A stretch of 64,000 nucleotides of DNA from Bradyrhizobium semiaridum (GTDB lineage Bacteria; Pseudomonadota; Alphaproteobacteria; Rhizobiales; Xanthobacteraceae): NCBI RefSeq assembly GCF_020329505.1, contig NZ_JAGKJJ010000026.1, positions 47,918-111,917 of the forward strand. The letters are read 5' to 3'. Shown piece after piece: positions 1 to 8,146 of the stretch (position 1 is the stretch's first letter; every line of letters begins with the position of its first letter). A model generated the notes under the pieces. It made no database searches. It was not told the DNA's origin and was given only the letters and a program-made list of their open reading frames with translations. Both the position numbers and the translations under genes were made by a program.

Positions 1-1
1 C

Positions 2-457
2 TATCGCACGGCGCTCGCCAACCAGACCGAATGGTCGAAGGCCAATATCGCGCGCTTTGAGAACATGATCCGCGCGGTCGCGCGCATCACGATCAGCCGC
101 GGCACCGGACGGGGCGCCGCGCTCGGCCTCATCCGGCTGCGTCCACCTGCCGACGGCGCTGACAAGCTCCGCGCTGCGTTGCGGGAGCAGCTCGATCCGG
201 CGACGCAGGACGGCATCATCTCGATGCACCTGCTCGAGAACGATCCTGCCCTGTCGAAGCCGCTCACGGCGGATGCGGCACAGGCCGATCCCGGCGCCGG
301 CGACTGGTTCGTGCTGATCGACGCCACCGATGTCGGCGTCGTGCCCGACGCCATGGCGCGCATCACCAATAATGCCGCGCTGAAACCGCTCGTGATCACC
401 AGCGGCGTCTATCGGCTGCTGTGGGACCTCGCGAAGAGCGATATTCCGCGCAGATGA
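2..457 (+). CDS. hypothetical protein, 5' end outside the window
   Basis: An open frame enters from the left edge (first complete codon at 2) and ends with TGA at 455-457, giving 151 visible residues. There is no in-window stop upstream of the internal ATG at 65, and the translation YRTALANQTEW ahead of that ATG reads like ordinary protein, so the true start is probably outside the window. The visible part is soluble, with alternating charged and hydrophobic segments and no signal peptide, membrane helix or cofactor motif. I do not recognise the family. The following 236 bp separate it from the oxidoreductase operon, so nothing links the two functionally. Confidence 0.6.
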   Translation, partial: YRTALANQTEWSKANIARFENMIRAVARITISRGTGRGAALGLIRLRPPADGADKLRAALREQLDPATQDGIISMHLLENDPALSKPLTADAAQADPGAGDWFVLIDATDVGVVPDAMARITNNAALKPLVITSGVYRLLWDLAKSDIPRR

Positions 458-567
458 GTGCGATGCGGCGACGCATTCATGCTGCACCGCCGCATGGGGC
501 TTTGCGAGATTAACGCCAAACGCAAATCAGCCACGCGAAAGCTGTAGGTCGGACAATTTTGCCTTTG

Positions 568-581
568 CGTTCTCTGGAACG
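568..581. promoter_or_regulatory. small palindrome CGTTC-TCTG-GAACG upstream of the oxidoreductase operon
   Basis: A perfect 5+4+5 inverted repeat lies 112 bp before the ATG at 694, in an intergenic region that is locally A/T-richer (TAATAAGATAAG follows at about 587). It could be a regulator half-site pair. No known consensus is matched, and the palindrome is short enough to occur by chance. Confidence 0.25.
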
Positions 582-693
582 GCTCTAATAAGATAAGCCT
601 ATGATCCAATTCAAAAACCAAAACAACGTCGCGTGAGCGCTCGTCAACGATAAGGCCGCGCGGTGAGGCATTTCGCGCGGGTCAAAGGTAGGA

Positions 694-2229
694 ATGAAAC
701 CGACTGACATCTCGGCGCCGGATTACTTTCATAAAGTAGTCGATTGCCAATGGGCCTGTCCCGCACACACTCCCGTTCCCGAGTACATCCGGTTGATTGC
801 TGAGGGGCGTTACAGCGACGCCTACATGATCAATTGGAAGTCGAACGTGTTTCCGGGAATCCTGGGACGCACCTGCGATCGTCCGTGCGAGCCGGCCTGC
901 CGCCGCGGGCGCGTCGAGGACAATCCGGTCGCGATCTGCCGCCTCAAACGCGTCGCCGCCGACTTCAAGGACGACATTAGCCAGCGCCTGCCGCGGCCTG
1001 CGGCGAAGAACGGCAAGCGCATCGCGCTGGTCGGCGGCGGCCCCGCCTCGCTCGCGGTGGCGCGCGATCTGGCGCCGCTCGGCTATCACTGCACCGTGTT
1101 CGACGGCGATCCCAAGGCCGGCGGCATGATGCGCAGCCAGATCCCGAAATTCCGCCTGCCCGACAGCGTGATCGACGAGGAGACCGGCTACATCCTCGGC
1201 CTCGGCGTCGAGTTCAAGGGCGGCCAGCGCATCGACAGTCTCAAGCAGCTGCTGGCCGAGAACTACGACGCGATCTTCGTCGGCTCGGGCGCGCCGCGCG
1301 GCCGCGAGCTCGACATTCCCGGCCGCACTTTCAAGCATGTCGCCGGCAAGCTGATCGGCGTCACCTTCCAGAAGGTGAAGGCGGAATACGACGCCAAGGG
1401 CCGCCGCAACCTGGTGCCCTCGGGCGAGCCCGACGAGACCGTGCCCTGCGACGACGTGCTGGTTGCGGTCGGCCAGGAGAACGCATTCCCCTGGATCGAG
1501 GCCGATTGCGGCATCGAGTTCGACAAGTGGCACATGCCGAAGGTCGATCCCAAGACGTTCGTCTCGACCAATCCGAAGGTGTTCTTCGGCGGCGACGCGG
1601 CGTTCGGGCCGAAGAACATCATCTGGGCAGTAGCGCACGGTCACGACGCCGCGCTTTCCATCCACAAGATGATTTCCGGCGAGGACATCAACGAGCGCCC
1701 GCTGCCGGAGGTGCACGTCTCCTCGCAGAAGATGGGCATCCACGAGTGGAGCTACGACAACGACATCTCCGCCGACAAGCGCTTCAAGGTGCCGCATCGC
1801 GACAAGGTGATCGCGCTGAAGGACATCCGCGCCGAGGTCGAGCTCGGCTACGACGTCAAACTCGCGCTCGGCGAGGCGCAGCGCTGCCTGAACTGCGACG
1901 TGCAGACGGTGTTCTCCGCCCCGCTCTGCATCGAATGCGACGCCTGCGTCGACATCTGCCCGATGGACTGCATCACCTTCACCGAGAACGGCGAAGAGGA
2001 TGATTTGCGGCAGCGCCTGAAGGCGCCCTCGCCGCATCACGACCAGGCGCTCTACGTCTCCGGCGACCTCAAGACCGGCCGCGTCATGGTCAAGGACGAG
2101 GACGTCTGCCTGCATTGCGGGCTGTGTGCCGAGCGCTGCCCGACCGGCGCTTGGGACATGCAGAAGTATCTCATCGATATGGTTCACGCAGGATCAACAT
2201 GTCAGTCCAAAGCCCGATCAGCAGCGTAA
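694..2229 (+). CDS. GltD-like FAD/iron-sulfur oxidoreductase with missing NAD(P)H domain
   Basis: A 511-residue flavoprotein of the glutamate synthase small subunit / NfnB type, probably passing electrons to or from the 2-oxoacid:ferredoxin oxidoreductase encoded next. The N-terminal cysteine-rich iron-sulfur module spans about residues 18-75 (CQWACP, then GRTCDRPCEPAC). The FAD-binding GGGPASLA lies at 113-120. Two C-terminal 4Fe-4S motifs start near residue 412 (CIECDACVDICPMDC) and 472 (CLHCGLCAERCP). Family members normally carry a second Rossmann fold with a GGGNTAMD-like motif after the DIPGR segment. Here DIPGR (207-211) runs directly into TFKHVAGKLIGV, so about 85-90 residues appear to be missing in frame. 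RBS GGTAGGA precedes the ATG. The last 31 bp overlap the next gene. Confidence 0.85.
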   Translation: MKPTDISAPDYFHKVVDCQWACPAHTPVPEYIRLIAEGRYSDAYMINWKSNVFPGILGRTCDRPCEPACRRGRVEDNPVAICRLKRVAADFKDDISQRLPRPAAKNGKRIALVGGGPASLAVARDLAPLGYHCTVFDGDPKAGGMMRSQIPKFRLPDSVIDEETGYILGLGVEFKGGQRIDSLKQLLAENYDAIFVGSGAPRGRELDIPGRTFKHVAGKLIGVTFQKVKAEYDAKGRRNLVPSGEPDETVPCDDVLVAVGQENAFPWIEADCGIEFDKWHMPKVDPKTFVSTNPKVFFGGDAAFGPKNIIWAVAHGHDAALSIHKMISGEDINERPLPEVHVSSQKMGIHEWSYDNDISADKRFKVPHRDKVIALKDIRAEVELGYDVKLALGEAQRCLNCDVQTVFSAPLCIECDACVDICPMDCITFTENGEEDDLRQRLKAPSPHHDQALYVSGDLKTGRVMVKDEDVCLHCGLCAERCPTGAWDMQKYLIDMVHAGSTCQSKARSAA

Positions 2230-4046
2230 ACGACTTCGTCGTCCGCTTCGCCAACGTCAACGGCTCGGGCTCGGCCTCCGCCAACGAGCTGTTCGCCCGT
2301 TCCATCCTGCGCCACGGCGTGCCGGTGTCGCCGCGCAACATCTTTCCGTCCAACATCCAGGGGCTGCCGACCTGGTACGAGGTGCGCGTCACCGAGGACG
2401 GCCATCTCGGCGCCCGCGGCGGCGTCGACATGATGGTGGCGATGAATCCGCAGACCTGGGACAAGGACGTCGCCTCGATCGAGCCCGGCGGCTACCTGTT
2501 CTACGATTCGACCAAACCGATGCCGTCGTCGAAATTCCGCGATGACATCACCGTGATCGGCGTGCCGCTGACCGCGATCACCAACTCGACCTACAGCGAT
2601 CCCAGGCAGCGCCAGCTGTTCAAGAACATCATCTATCTCGGCGCGCTCTGCGCGCTGCTCGACATGGATCCGAAGCTGGTCGAGCAGCTGATCGGCGAGC
2701 AGTACAAGGGCAAGGAGAAGCTGCTCTCCTCCAACGTCCATGCGCTGCATCTCGGCCGCGACTGGGCGCTGCAGAATCTGAAGTGCCCGCTGGGATTGCG
2801 GGTGAGGAAGGCCGACAAGGTCGGCGACCGCATCTTCATCGAGGGCAACAGCGCGGCCGCGCTCGGCGCGGTCTATGGCGGCGCCACGGTGTGCGCCTGG
2901 TATCCGATCACGCCGTCATCGTCGGTGGCCGAGGCCTTCACCAGCCATTGCAAGAAGTACCGGCACGATGCCGAGACCGGAAAGGCGAAATACGCCATCG
3001 TGCAGGGCGAGGACGAGCTCGCCTCGATCGGCATCGTGATCGGCGCCTCCTGGAACGGTGCCCGCGCCTTCACGGCGACCTCGGGCCCGGGCATCTCGCT
3101 GATGACCGAATTCATCGGCCTGTCTTATTTTGCCGAGATCCCGGCCGTGATCATGAACATCCAGCGCGCCGGCCCCTCGACCGGCATGCCGACCCGCACC
3201 CAGCAATGCGACGTGATCGCCTGCGCCTATGCTTCACATGGCGATACCAAGCATGTGCTGCTGTTTCCGGAGGATCCGGCCGAAGCCTTCGAGTTCGCCG
3301 CGCACGCTTTCGATCTCGCCGAGCGGCTGCAGACCACGATCTTCCTGATGCTCGATCTCGACATCGGCATGAATCACCGGCTGTGCCGCCCGCTGAAGTG
3401 GGACGATGCCCGGCAGTATGACCGCGGCAAGGTGATGACCGCGGAGATGCTGGAGGAGGGCCGCGACTTCGGCCGCTACCTCGACGTCGACGGCGACGGC
3501 ATCCCCTTCCGCACCTATCCCGGCACCCATCCGACCAAGGGATCCTATTTCACCCGCGGCACCTCGCGCGACCGCTACGCGCGCTATTCGGAGGAAGGCG
3601 CGGTCTACGCCGACAACATGCAGCGCCTGGTGCGCAAGTTCGAGACCGCGCAGGACATGGTGCCGCGGCCGCTGCAGGCCAATGCGGCGAAGCCGACCAA
3701 ATACGGCGTGATCTATTTCGGCTCGACATCGCCGGCGATGGACGAGGCGATTGGCATCCTGGAAGCACGCGGCCACCAGCTCGACCGGCTGCGAATCCGC
3801 GCCTTCCCGTTCCACTCCAGCGTGGCGAGCTTCATCGCCGACCATGATTTCGTTTACGTGGTCGAGCAGAACCGCGACGCGCAACTGCGCCAATTGATCG
3901 TCAACGAAAACGGCATCGATCCCGTCCGCCTGGTGCCGATCCTGCACTATGACGGCACCCCGATCACCGCGCGCTTCATCGCCAACTCCATCGGCGACCA
4001 CCAGGACCATCTCAAGGTCACTCCTCTCCGCAAGGCCGTGTCATGA
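2199..4046 (+). CDS. korA: 2-oxoacid:ferredoxin oxidoreductase, alpha (fused gamma-alpha) subunit
   Basis: This subunit supplies the coenzyme A and dimer-core domains of an enzyme that oxidatively decarboxylates a 2-oxoacid to an acyl-CoA while reducing ferredoxin. It is 615 residues from the ATG at 2199, which follows GCAGGATCAAC. A gamma-type domain comes first (GSGSASANELFARSILRHG near the start). The alpha pyrimidine-binding domain follows, with AAALGAVYGG, AWYPITPSSSVAEAF and QGEDELASIG and the conserved TSGPGISLMTEF stretch. The C-terminal part (from about residue 500) is the swivel-like domain. The ATG overlaps the flavoprotein gene by 31 bp and the stop overlaps the beta subunit by 4 bp, so the three form one operon. 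Substrate (2-oxoglutarate, pyruvate or other) cannot be read from sequence; korA is the generic symbol. Confidence 0.88.
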   Translation: MSVQSPISSVNDFVVRFANVNGSGSASANELFARSILRHGVPVSPRNIFPSNIQGLPTWYEVRVTEDGHLGARGGVDMMVAMNPQTWDKDVASIEPGGYLFYDSTKPMPSSKFRDDITVIGVPLTAITNSTYSDPRQRQLFKNIIYLGALCALLDMDPKLVEQLIGEQYKGKEKLLSSNVHALHLGRDWALQNLKCPLGLRVRKADKVGDRIFIEGNSAAALGAVYGGATVCAWYPITPSSSVAEAFTSHCKKYRHDAETGKAKYAIVQGEDELASIGIVIGASWNGARAFTATSGPGISLMTEFIGLSYFAEIPAVIMNIQRAGPSTGMPTRTQQCDVIACAYASHGDTKHVLLFPEDPAEAFEFAAHAFDLAERLQTTIFLMLDLDIGMNHRLCRPLKWDDARQYDRGKVMTAEMLEEGRDFGRYLDVDGDGIPFRTYPGTHPTKGSYFTRGTSRDRYARYSEEGAVYADNMQRLVRKFETAQDMVPRPLQANAAKPTKYGVIYFGSTSPAMDEAIGILEARGHQLDRLRIRAFPFHSSVASFIADHDFVYVVEQNRDAQLRQLIVNENGIDPVRLVPILHYDGTPITARFIANSIGDHQDHLKVTPLRKAVS

Positions 4047-5098
4047 CCTACATCGCAAAGCCGAAGTTTCACCATCCCGGCCTGAGGAAGAACGAGCTGG
4101 GCTATACCCATCGCGACTACGAGGGGAAGATCTCGACGCTGTGCGCCGGCTGCGGCCACGATTCGATCACCGCCTCGATCATCGAGGCCTGCTACGAGCT
4201 CTCGATCGAGCCGCACCGGGTCGCGAAGATCTCCGGGATCGGCTGCTCGTCGAAGACGCCGGACTATTTCCTCGGCAATTCGCACGGCTTCAACTCGGTG
4301 CACGGCCGCATGCCGTCGGTGCTGACCGGCGCCAACCTCGCCAACCGCGACCTGATCTATCTCGGCGTCTCCGGCGACGGCGACTCAGCCTCGATCGGCT
4401 TCGGCCAGTTCGCGCATTCGATCCGGCGCGGCGTCAACATGACCTATATCGTCGAGAACAACGGCGTCTACGGCCTGACCAAGGGCCAGTTCTCGGCGAC
4501 CGCCGACCGCGGCTCGAAGTCCAAGAAGGGCGTCACCAACACCGACAACGCGATCGACCTGGTCGCGATCGCGCTGCAACTCGGCGCCACCTTCGTGGCG
4601 CGCTCGTTCTCCGGCGACAAGACCCAGCTGGTGCCGCTGATTGCGGCTGCGATCCGCCACAAGGGCGCCTCGTTCATCGACGTGATCAGCCCGTGCATCG
4701 CCTTCAACAACCACGCCGGCTCGACCAAGAGCTTCGACTATGTCCGCGAGCACAATGACGCGGTGAACCGGCTCGACGTGCTGGTCGGACGCGAGCCGAT
4801 CAGCGTCGACTACGCGCCGGGCACGGTGCAGGTTGTCGAACAGCATGACGGCACCCGCCTTGCGCTGCGTAAGCTGGATGCCGACTACGATCCGCATGAT
4901 CGGCTGGGAGCACAGACCTTCCTGCAGAAGCACGCTGCCAAGGGCCAGATCGTCACCGGGCTGCTCTATGTCGATCCCGAGGCCGAGGACCTGCACACCC
5001 ATCTCGACACCGTCGAGACGCCGCTCAACGCGCTGGACGAAAAGGCGCTGTGCCCCGGCTCAGCCGTGCTGGACAAGATCAACGCCAGCCTGCGGTGA
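4043..5098 (+). CDS. korB: 2-oxoacid:ferredoxin oxidoreductase, beta subunit
   Basis: The 351-residue thiamine diphosphate-binding subunit, partner of the upstream alpha subunit. Visible signatures are CAGCGHDSITASIIEA (about residue 32), GIGCSSKTPDYF (iron-sulfur/TPP region), the TPP/Mg motif GDGDSASIGFGQFAHSIRR (about 111-130), and ENNGVYGLTKGQFS just after. ISPCIAFNNHAGSTKSF near residue 220 is typical of beta subunits. Start ATG overlaps the alpha-subunit stop as ATGA, which implies translational coupling. No ferredoxin gene follows; the flavoprotein at 694 carries its own iron-sulfur clusters and may be the electron partner. Substrate specificity is unknown. Confidence 0.9.
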   Translation: MTYIAKPKFHHPGLRKNELGYTHRDYEGKISTLCAGCGHDSITASIIEACYELSIEPHRVAKISGIGCSSKTPDYFLGNSHGFNSVHGRMPSVLTGANLANRDLIYLGVSGDGDSASIGFGQFAHSIRRGVNMTYIVENNGVYGLTKGQFSATADRGSKSKKGVTNTDNAIDLVAIALQLGATFVARSFSGDKTQLVPLIAAAIRHKGASFIDVISPCIAFNNHAGSTKSFDYVREHNDAVNRLDVLVGREPISVDYAPGTVQVVEQHDGTRLALRKLDADYDPHDRLGAQTFLQKHAAKGQIVTGLLYVDPEAEDLHTHLDTVETPLNALDEKALCPGSAVLDKINASLR

Positions 5099-5161
5099 TC
5101 GCAGCGCGGCCGCGTGGTAACGTGACGGATGGTCGCGCTCCGGCCGGCCAGACAACAAACG

Positions 5162-6352
5162 CTACTTGTCGCTCAGGACGTCGCCGAACAGCGCCCATGA
5201 CTTGCCGTCGAACCGCGCCATCTGGATCTGGCGGATCGGCGTCACATTGCCGGGCTCGGTCTGCACCTTGATGCCCGGCAGCAGCATCGGCAGTTCGAGC
5301 GCCTTCAAATTGGTCGCCTGCTTGATGATGTTGTCCCGGCTGTAATCGCCGTTGCAGTTCTTCAGCACCGCCGTCATGACCTGTGCGACCGTATAGCCCT
5401 GCACGTTGAAGAGATCGCCCGCGCTGGCGTTGGGCTGATACTTCTTCATCCAGGCGGAAAATTCCTTCTGGCCGGGATCATCGGCCCAGCGCGGATCGGT
5501 CGGGTCCTTCAGGTAGAGCCCGGTCACGACGCCGACGACATTCTCGAGGCCGGCGGGCTCGAGCACCGCGGAAACGGAGTTGGAGACGGTCGGCAGGATG
5601 GTCAGCGGCTTCCAGCCCATGCTCGCCGCCTTGCGCAGCGCCTGCGCCGCGAATTTCGGCGTCGCTTCGGCGAAGAACACGTCCGCGCCGGACTCGCGCA
5701 TCGTCACCATCTGGGAGTCGATGGTCGGATCTGCGGTCTGATACGTGGTTTCCGCCACGATCTGGCCGACATGCTCGCCGAGCCCATCCTTGAAGCCTTT
5801 CAGATAATCCTTGCCGGCGTCCTCGTTCGGCGTGATCACCGCGATCTTCGCATTGGGCTTGGTCATCAGGATGTATTTTGCGTAGAGCCTGCCTTCCAGC
5901 TCGTAGGTCGGATTGAAGCCGACCGTCCACGGGAAGTGCTTGGGATCGTTCCAGCGCGTCGCGCCGGACGAGACGAACAGCTGCGGCACCTTCTTGATGT
6001 TGAGATACTTCTGCACGGCGATGTTGGGCGCGGTACCGACCGAGCTGAACATCGCGAGCACCTCATCCTGCTCGACCAGCTTGCGGGTCTGCTCGACCGT
6101 CTTCGACGGCGAATAGGCATCGTCGAGCGTGTCGAACTCGACCTTGCGGCCGTTGATGCCGCCCTGATCGTTCAACATCTGGAAATACGCGGATTCGGCG
6201 CGCGCGATGGTGCCGTAGGCGGACGCCGGCCCGCTATACGGCGCGGTGTTTCCGATCTTGATCGAAGTTTCGGCGGCGATAGACGGAGAGATCGCGAGGG
6301 CCGCGAACGCGGCAACGGCGAGCGAGCCCGCCAGGGACGTGCGAGTTGACAA
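5162..6352 (-). CDS. ABC transporter periplasmic binding protein, branched-chain amino acid type
   Basis: A 396-residue periplasmic ligand-binding protein of the Leu/Ile/Val-binding (Peripla_BP_6) class. It has a clear Sec signal peptide (MSTRTSLAGSLAVAAFAALA, cleavage after SIAA), then IGNTAPYSGPASAYGTIARA, which is the canonical first strand and ligand loop, and GGINGRKVEF shortly after. The start codon is TTG at 6352-6350, supported by AAAGGA eight bases upstream. No permease or ATPase genes lie nearby, so this is an orphan binding protein that presumably uses a transporter encoded elsewhere. Such orphans in rhizobia bind varied small organic ligands (amides, aromatic acids, amino acids), and the ligand is not predictable here. 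It converges on the oxidoreductase operon with 63 bp between. Confidence 0.9.
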   Translation of the reverse strand: MSTRTSLAGSLAVAAFAALAISPSIAAETSIKIGNTAPYSGPASAYGTIARAESAYFQMLNDQGGINGRKVEFDTLDDAYSPSKTVEQTRKLVEQDEVLAMFSSVGTAPNIAVQKYLNIKKVPQLFVSSGATRWNDPKHFPWTVGFNPTYELEGRLYAKYILMTKPNAKIAVITPNEDAGKDYLKGFKDGLGEHVGQIVAETTYQTADPTIDSQMVTMRESGADVFFAEATPKFAAQALRKAASMGWKPLTILPTVSNSVSAVLEPAGLENVVGVVTGLYLKDPTDPRWADDPGQKEFSAWMKKYQPNASAGDLFNVQGYTVAQVMTAVLKNCNGDYSRDNIIKQATNLKALELPMLLPGIKVQTEPGNVTPIRQIQMARFDGKSWALFGDVLSDK

Positions 6353-6598
6353 GAGCGTATCCTTTTCTTGGTCTTGTTGACGGCGCGCACCATATCAATC
6401 GCGCCTGCGCAGGCAATCGCCAAGAACTTGCACGCGCCGGCAATCGCGTTCGGGATCCGAACATGGCGCGACCGATGTCAGCGGAACGTTGTCGGGATGT
6501 TCGCGATGTGGACCTTCGCCGGGCACGAAGGTTCGTTGCGCAAGAACTTCATTCCGCAAGGCGGTCAGCCTTGCATGGACTGCAACGCAGTCGCGCGC

Positions 6599-8146
6599 TC
6601 AGGCGGCCGCTGCCGCGGCAACGCGCGGACTGACGACGTATTCCTTCAGTACCTTGTCCGAGCCGTCGACTTCGGTCAGCACGACGTCATAGGACCACAG
6701 ATCGGCAAGATGCTGCAGCACCCGCCGCGTATCGGTCTCGTTGAGCTGGGCGTCCTTCACCGTGGTGTGACGCAGCATCAACCGGCGGTCGCCGTCCAGA
6801 TCGACATCGATCACCTCGATATTGGCGTCGACGAAACCGACATCGTATTGCCGCGCCAGTTCGCGCCTGACCCGGCGGTAGCCGCGCTCGTCATGGATCG
6901 CATCGACCCGGATCCCCGCGCTGTCCGCGGGATCGTCGTGCAGATGGAACAGCCGGAAGCGCCGGATCAGCGCCGGGCTGAGGAACTGGCTGATGAAGCT
7001 TTCGTCGCGGTAATTGGCCCAGATCTCGCGCAGCACGCCTTCGACGTCACCCTTGCCGGCGATGTCGGGGAACCACTCGCGGTCCTCGTCCTCCGGAGCG
7101 CTCACGATGCGCTCGATGTCCTGCATCATCGCAAAGCCGAGTGCGTACGGGTTGAAGCCGGAGAAGCGGCGATCGTCGAATTCGGGCTGGAACACCACGT
7201 TGGTGTGCGATTGCAGGAATTCTAGGAAATTGCCATCGGTGATGCGGCCCTGCTGGTGCAGGCGATTCATGATCCGGTAATGCACGTAGGTCGCCGTGCC
7301 CTCGTTCATCACCTTGGTCTGGCCCTGCGGGTAAAAGTACTGCGCGATGTGGCGCACGATGCGGATCAGCTCGCGCTGCCAGGGCGCCAGCCGCGGCGCG
7401 GTCTTCTCCAGGAAATAAAGGATGTTCTCCTGTGGCAGGCCGAGCAGCGCGCGACGGCGCTCGGCGGTGAGGCTGGCCTTGGTCTTGGTCTTGACGTTCG
7501 GCACCGTCCGCCACAGATCGTTGAAGACGCTCTCCTCATGCTGCCGGCGCTGCCCGGCGCGCTTCTCCTCGTCACGCAGATCGAGCATCTTCTTGCCGGG
7601 ATAACGGTCGACGCCATGCGACATCAGCGCGTGCGCGGCATCGAGCGTGCGCTCCACCGCCTCGCTGCCGTGGCGATCCTCGCAGGCGGCGATGTAGCCC
7701 TTGGCGAATTCCAGATAGTCGAGGATGCCGTCGGCGTCGGTCCACTGCTTGAACAGATAGTTGTTCTTGAAGAAGTGATTGTGCCCGAACGCCGCGTGCG
7801 CGATCACCAGCGTCTGCATCGTCGCGGTGTTCTCCTCCATCAGGTAGGAAATGCACGGCGAGGAGTTGATCACAATCTCATAGGCGAGGCCCATCAGGCC
7901 CTTCCGATAGGAGGCCTCCTGGAAGGCGAACTGCTTGCCGAACGACCAGTGCTTGTAGAACAGCGGCATGCCGACCGAGGAATAGGCGTCCAGCATCTGC
8001 TCGGCGGTGATCACCTCGATCTGGTTCGGATAGACGTCGAGCCCGAGTTCCTTGTGCGCGATCTCCTCGCAGGCGTCGTGAATCCGCTGCAGGATCTGGA
8101 AATCCCAGTCGGCGCCCTCGAACAGGCGTTCGCCGGAAGAACTCAT
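6599..8146 (-). CDS. spoVR: SpoVR family protein (YcgB-like)
   Basis: A 515-residue SpoVR-like protein. Family hallmarks are GADWDFQILQRIHDAC near the N-terminus, NQIEVITAEQMLDAYSSVGM, SFGKQF, and the His-rich stretch HAAFGHNHFFKNNYLFKQW around residue 120. Biochemical function is unknown; the Bacillus namesake acts in spore cortex formation, while proteobacterial members accompany prkA/yeaH in stress and stationary phase. The start is ATG at 8146-8144, whose A is shared with the upstream DUF444 gene's TAA (1 bp overlap), so it is translationally coupled. A longer reading from 8278 would overlap DUF444 heavily and is not favoured. It is the last gene of the prkA operon. Confidence 0.9.
   Translation of the reverse strand: MSSSGERLFEGADWDFQILQRIHDACEEIAHKELGLDVYPNQIEVITAEQMLDAYSSVGMPLFYKHWSFGKQFAFQEASYRKGLMGLAYEIVINSSPCISYLMEENTATMQTLVIAHAAFGHNHFFKNNYLFKQWTDADGILDYLEFAKGYIAACEDRHGSEAVERTLDAAHALMSHGVDRYPGKKMLDLRDEEKRAGQRRQHEESVFNDLWRTVPNVKTKTKASLTAERRRALLGLPQENILYFLEKTAPRLAPWQRELIRIVRHIAQYFYPQGQTKVMNEGTATYVHYRIMNRLHQQGRITDGNFLEFLQSHTNVVFQPEFDDRRFSGFNPYALGFAMMQDIERIVSAPEDEDREWFPDIAGKGDVEGVLREIWANYRDESFISQFLSPALIRRFRLFHLHDDPADSAGIRVDAIHDERGYRRVRRELARQYDVGFVDANIEVIDVDLDGDRRLMLRHTTVKDAQLNETDTRRVLQHLADLWSYDVVLTEVDGSDKVLKEYVVSPRVAAAAAA

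Noticed and set aside
576..580. GGAAC upstream of the oxidoreductase operon as a stress promoter
   Set aside because: No CGTT or GTT at 16-18 bases downstream (CCTA is present).
682..2187. Long minus-strand open frame opposite the oxidoreductase gene
   Set aside because: It mirrors the codon pattern of the plus-strand gene in GC-rich DNA. Its translation is rich in Arg, His, Val and Ala with no family motif, and the plus strand has clear catalytic signatures.
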